Origin: Telmatactis stephensoni
Taxonomy: Eukaryota > Cnidaria > Anthozoa > Actiniaria > Isophelliidae
Direction of reading: 5' to 3'
DNA: 64,000 bases
NCBI GenBank assembly: GCA_029948255.1
Contig: JALIZF010001546.1
Location: forward strand, 237,501 to 301,500
Shown: piece after piece, positions 61,977-64,000 of the stretch
Numbering within the stretch: the stretch's first letter is position 1
Layout of the letters: each line of letters starts with the position of its first letter
Translations under genes and position numbers: made by a program
The notes under the pieces: model-generated
What the model saw: the letters and a program-made list of their open reading frames with translations, nothing else
Told to the model about the DNA's origin: nothing
Databases searched by the model: none

Positions 61977-62127
61977 AGCTGTAAAACAGGGTTCCCAACA
62001 GGAAGAGTATATATTTCTATGTCGCACGACCCTATAACACGAAGACTAAAGGTGGCCATAATCAAAGCAAAAGACTTGAGTTGTAAACGAGCTGAAGGAA
62101 AAGACAAATGTGGGATTAACTGCTCAG
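61977..62127 (+). CDS. C2-domain exon (synaptotagmin-like)
   Basis: Phase 0 to phase 1 exon. SCKTGFPTGRVYISMSHDPI then TRRLKVAIIKAKDLSCKRAE and GKDKCGINCS. This is the first third of a C2 domain: beta strands GRVYISMSHDP and RRLKVAIIKAKDL. The Asp-rich loop that binds calcium in classical C2 domains (DxxGxSDPY) is replaced by a Lys/Cys-rich loop. Calcium-independent membrane or protein binding is therefore likely. Confidence 0.75.
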
Positions 62128-62382
62128 GTATAATATATCTTTTTATATTTACTCACTCATTTTCAACATCGTAAATGTTAATGTAGGATTCAAACCGATA
62201 GTCGAAGCTATGGTCAAGAGATAATAGACCAGTTGGATTGTTCAATGTCAGCCTTGATATCGTATAAGATATTTCAAACCTCTGGAAAATCCTTGGAAAT
62301 CTAAAGTATCTGCTTTGTTAATTTATATACATTCCTTACCTTTCGGCCACCCACTTGCTGTTATTAAAGTTCTAAAAGAATA

Positions 62383-62687
62383 TAGTCAATTGAAGAAACG
62401 TTGTCAGGTCTAAAAATGTAGAACATAGAAGCTGAGACCGAAATGGTGCTTGGGATGTCAATAATAATATTCTGATTTATTCATTTACACTATGCCTTCG
62501 ATGCAAAATGCTGAAAGCCAATGCAGGACCTGCGTTGGCGGGCCATTTGGCTTCGATTTTTATCGGTTAATTGCAGTGTAAATGAATAAATCAGAACTGA
62601 TATAATTATTCACATCCCATGCACCATTTCGGTCTCAGCTTCTATGTTCTATGTTTGTTGACCCGACAACGTTTCTTCAATTGACTA
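62383..62687. mobile_element. TA MITE with long inverted ends, copy D
   Basis: TA|TAGTCAATTGAAGAAACG with TTGTCAGG at the left is inverted at the right as GACAACGTTTCTTCAATTGA with CTA|TA. Inner arms AACATAGAAGCTGAGACCGA and TCGGTCTCAGCTTCTATGTT match exactly. GAAACGTTGTC ties it to copies A-C. Confidence 0.85.
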
Positions 62688-63269
62688 TATATTTCGCGCA
62701 GTCAAAGCTAACATTGCAACCGCCACGGTGCCCGTTTCTCTAAGACCCGATAACTTTACGGGCCCATTAATTACGATATTAATTCCTACAGGACGCGAGC
62801 AATTGGGTAAAGTTAACGGACCCGTACGTTTTGAGAAACGGTCCTTGGTCTATTGATAAGATAAGATAAGATAAGATACTCTTTTCACTTATTGAGCTTG
62901 AGTTGTGTGAAGAGGAAATGGGCTGAGTGTCGTCATCGTATGCGTCACACGTTGCTAGGTGACATCATGTTCGTCGTTTCGCAACGCGCACTTATGTTCG
63001 CAAGCTCGTTTTGTGTCTGAGAACTTTGCTGTATTTTTATGTACCATATGAAAAAGACTTAGCATATGTCCATCATGAATGTAACTTTCGGTACCACATA
63101 AATAATGTACCATATATGCAGGACTTTTATGCATAAGCCTAATTGTCTTTTGTTTGGACAACAGCGCGCGCATCGCTCATGCGCAAATGGTAATGCCAAG
63201 TGCGGATAGGGCTCAAATTCTTTCCATTTTCATAGGAAACATATTTCATCAGGGTAAGAACATGTCAAG

Positions 63270-63445
63270 CCGGGTAGCAAGGGTGACGCAGTGGTTCAAC
63301 GCTCGCATTTTACCTCTCAGGCCCGGGTTCATCGATTCCCAGCTCTGGATGTGAACTAAGTTTTGTTTTATGTGTTCTCTACCATACCAAATACCGCAAG
63401 CGTATTTTTTTCGGAATCTCCGGTTTTTCCTCCCTCACAAAAGTC
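63270..63445 (+). mobile_element. tRNA-derived SINE
   Basis: GGGTGACGCAGTGGTTCAAC (A box) and GGGTTCATCGATTCCC (degenerate B box), then a body ending CTCCGGTTTTTCCTCCCTCA, as in the SINEs at 32.0 and 50.3 kb. Confidence 0.7.
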
Positions 63446-63828
63446 GTATGGCAGAATAGCTGATCGCATGTATTGTTATAGTGTGCGAGAGATGCAGTTG
63501 ACCCACAATGGTTGTAAATGGGCACAACAATTGCAGCATTTGCAACTTTTTTTGCTTGGGAGGGTGGTCTTAGTATGGTAATTGAGTTTCCCCCCTCTGC
63601 CCTTCTGTTAACCATGTGAGTTACGAGTTGTGATTAAAGATTAACGTTAGAGATCTTAAACATTCTGTTTTATATGGAGGATTCCAGGAGTAAAACAAAA
63701 GAAATTGCTTCCTCTTTTGTTAAAGAATTACATCATTTTCTTTTTCTGGAAGCCTCGGTATCAAGCAGATTTCTCGAACGCAAAGCCGTGTTTCAACAAA
63801 TAAGAAATTTTTTTCTGACTTTTTTCAG

Positions 63829-64000
63829 CCTCCTACATAACAGTCTCTCTCACAGAAGGCAAACATTTGATAGAAACCCAAAGTACTGCTATCAAGACTG
63901 GATATTCCGAAGTACTTTACTATGAGAATTTTGCTTTTCACCTCAACGAACTTAACGTAAGGAACTTATCTGTTGTCATAACAGCAAAACACAGCAATAA
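63829..64000 (+). CDS. C2-domain exon, continues beyond the window
   Basis: After TTTTTTCAG in phase 1: SYITVSLTEGKHLIETQSTA, IKTGYSEVLYYENFAFHLNE and LNVRNLSVVITAKHSN. This matches the middle of a synaptotagmin-type C2 domain (YVKVxL...K.T.....P.YNE.F.F). The usual DPY before the strand is ASY, and the K-K-T-rich strand is weak. It is cut by the right edge. Confidence 0.75.

Larger units (their letters stand above)
62128..63828. other. Intron of the C2 gene
   Basis: Holds a TA MITE, a (GATAA)n tract at 62855-62878, a SINE and non-coding sequence. Pieces of TGTACCATAT near 63040-63115 resemble the 28.1-kb hairpin. Confidence 0.5.

Overview
The window is animal nuclear DNA. It is AT-rich, with short exons, long introns and a dense load of transposable elements. 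Cnidarian, most likely anthozoan, is my inference. It rests on the mix of repeats: protein-primed DNA polymerase B, Mag-type Gypsy, L2/CR1-like LINEs, Penelope, Harbinger, hAT, tRNA-derived SINEs and many inverted-repeat MITEs. It also rests on host gene types: an SRCR-ectodomain receptor tyrosine kinase and a synaptotagmin-like C2 protein. There is no operon structure, rRNA, CRISPR array or bacterial feature.

Layout. 1-6.7 kb: minus-strand remains of a protein-primed DNA polymerase B gene (Polinton type). A LINE tail and a short-LTR Gypsy element are inserted in it, followed by two unassigned repeat-type genes. 8.1-9.5 kb: remnant of an intron-bearing gene resembling the core-binding part of a tyrosine recombinase. 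9.5-15.9 kb: a hAT transposase next to an F-box/leucine-rich-repeat gene, with about 2.4 kb of the pair duplicated in tandem at near identity. 18.6-27 kb: a second hAT gene whose first intron holds a complete 5,365-bp Harbinger element (16-bp inverted ends, CAG target duplication). The Harbinger carries a smaller TAA-flanked element in one of its own introns, and a Penelope fragment sits in the hAT coding region. 27-35.7 kb: fragments (G2E3-like N-terminus, three LINEs, SINE, MITEs, a 62-bp satellite).

35.75-51.57 kb is the main host gene, plus strand. I model it as 14 exons: signal peptide, four SRCR exons, a short Gly-Pro-Ser stalk, a transmembrane segment, a complete tyrosine-kinase domain, and a long acidic tail built of 24-residue repeats. 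Intron phases agree across almost the whole model. The second SRCR pair and two kinase exons carry frameshifts, so the copy is either a recent pseudogene or has base errors. The introns hold several foldback elements, a roughly 400-bp (CCTT)n tract and two SINEs.

51.6-64 kb is mostly intergenic or intronic, with MITEs and hairpins. It ends in exons of a synaptotagmin-like C2 gene that runs off the right edge.

The strongest candidates for something undescribed are the SRCR receptor tyrosine kinase with its repetitive acidic tail and the multi-level transposon nest at 18.6-27 kb.
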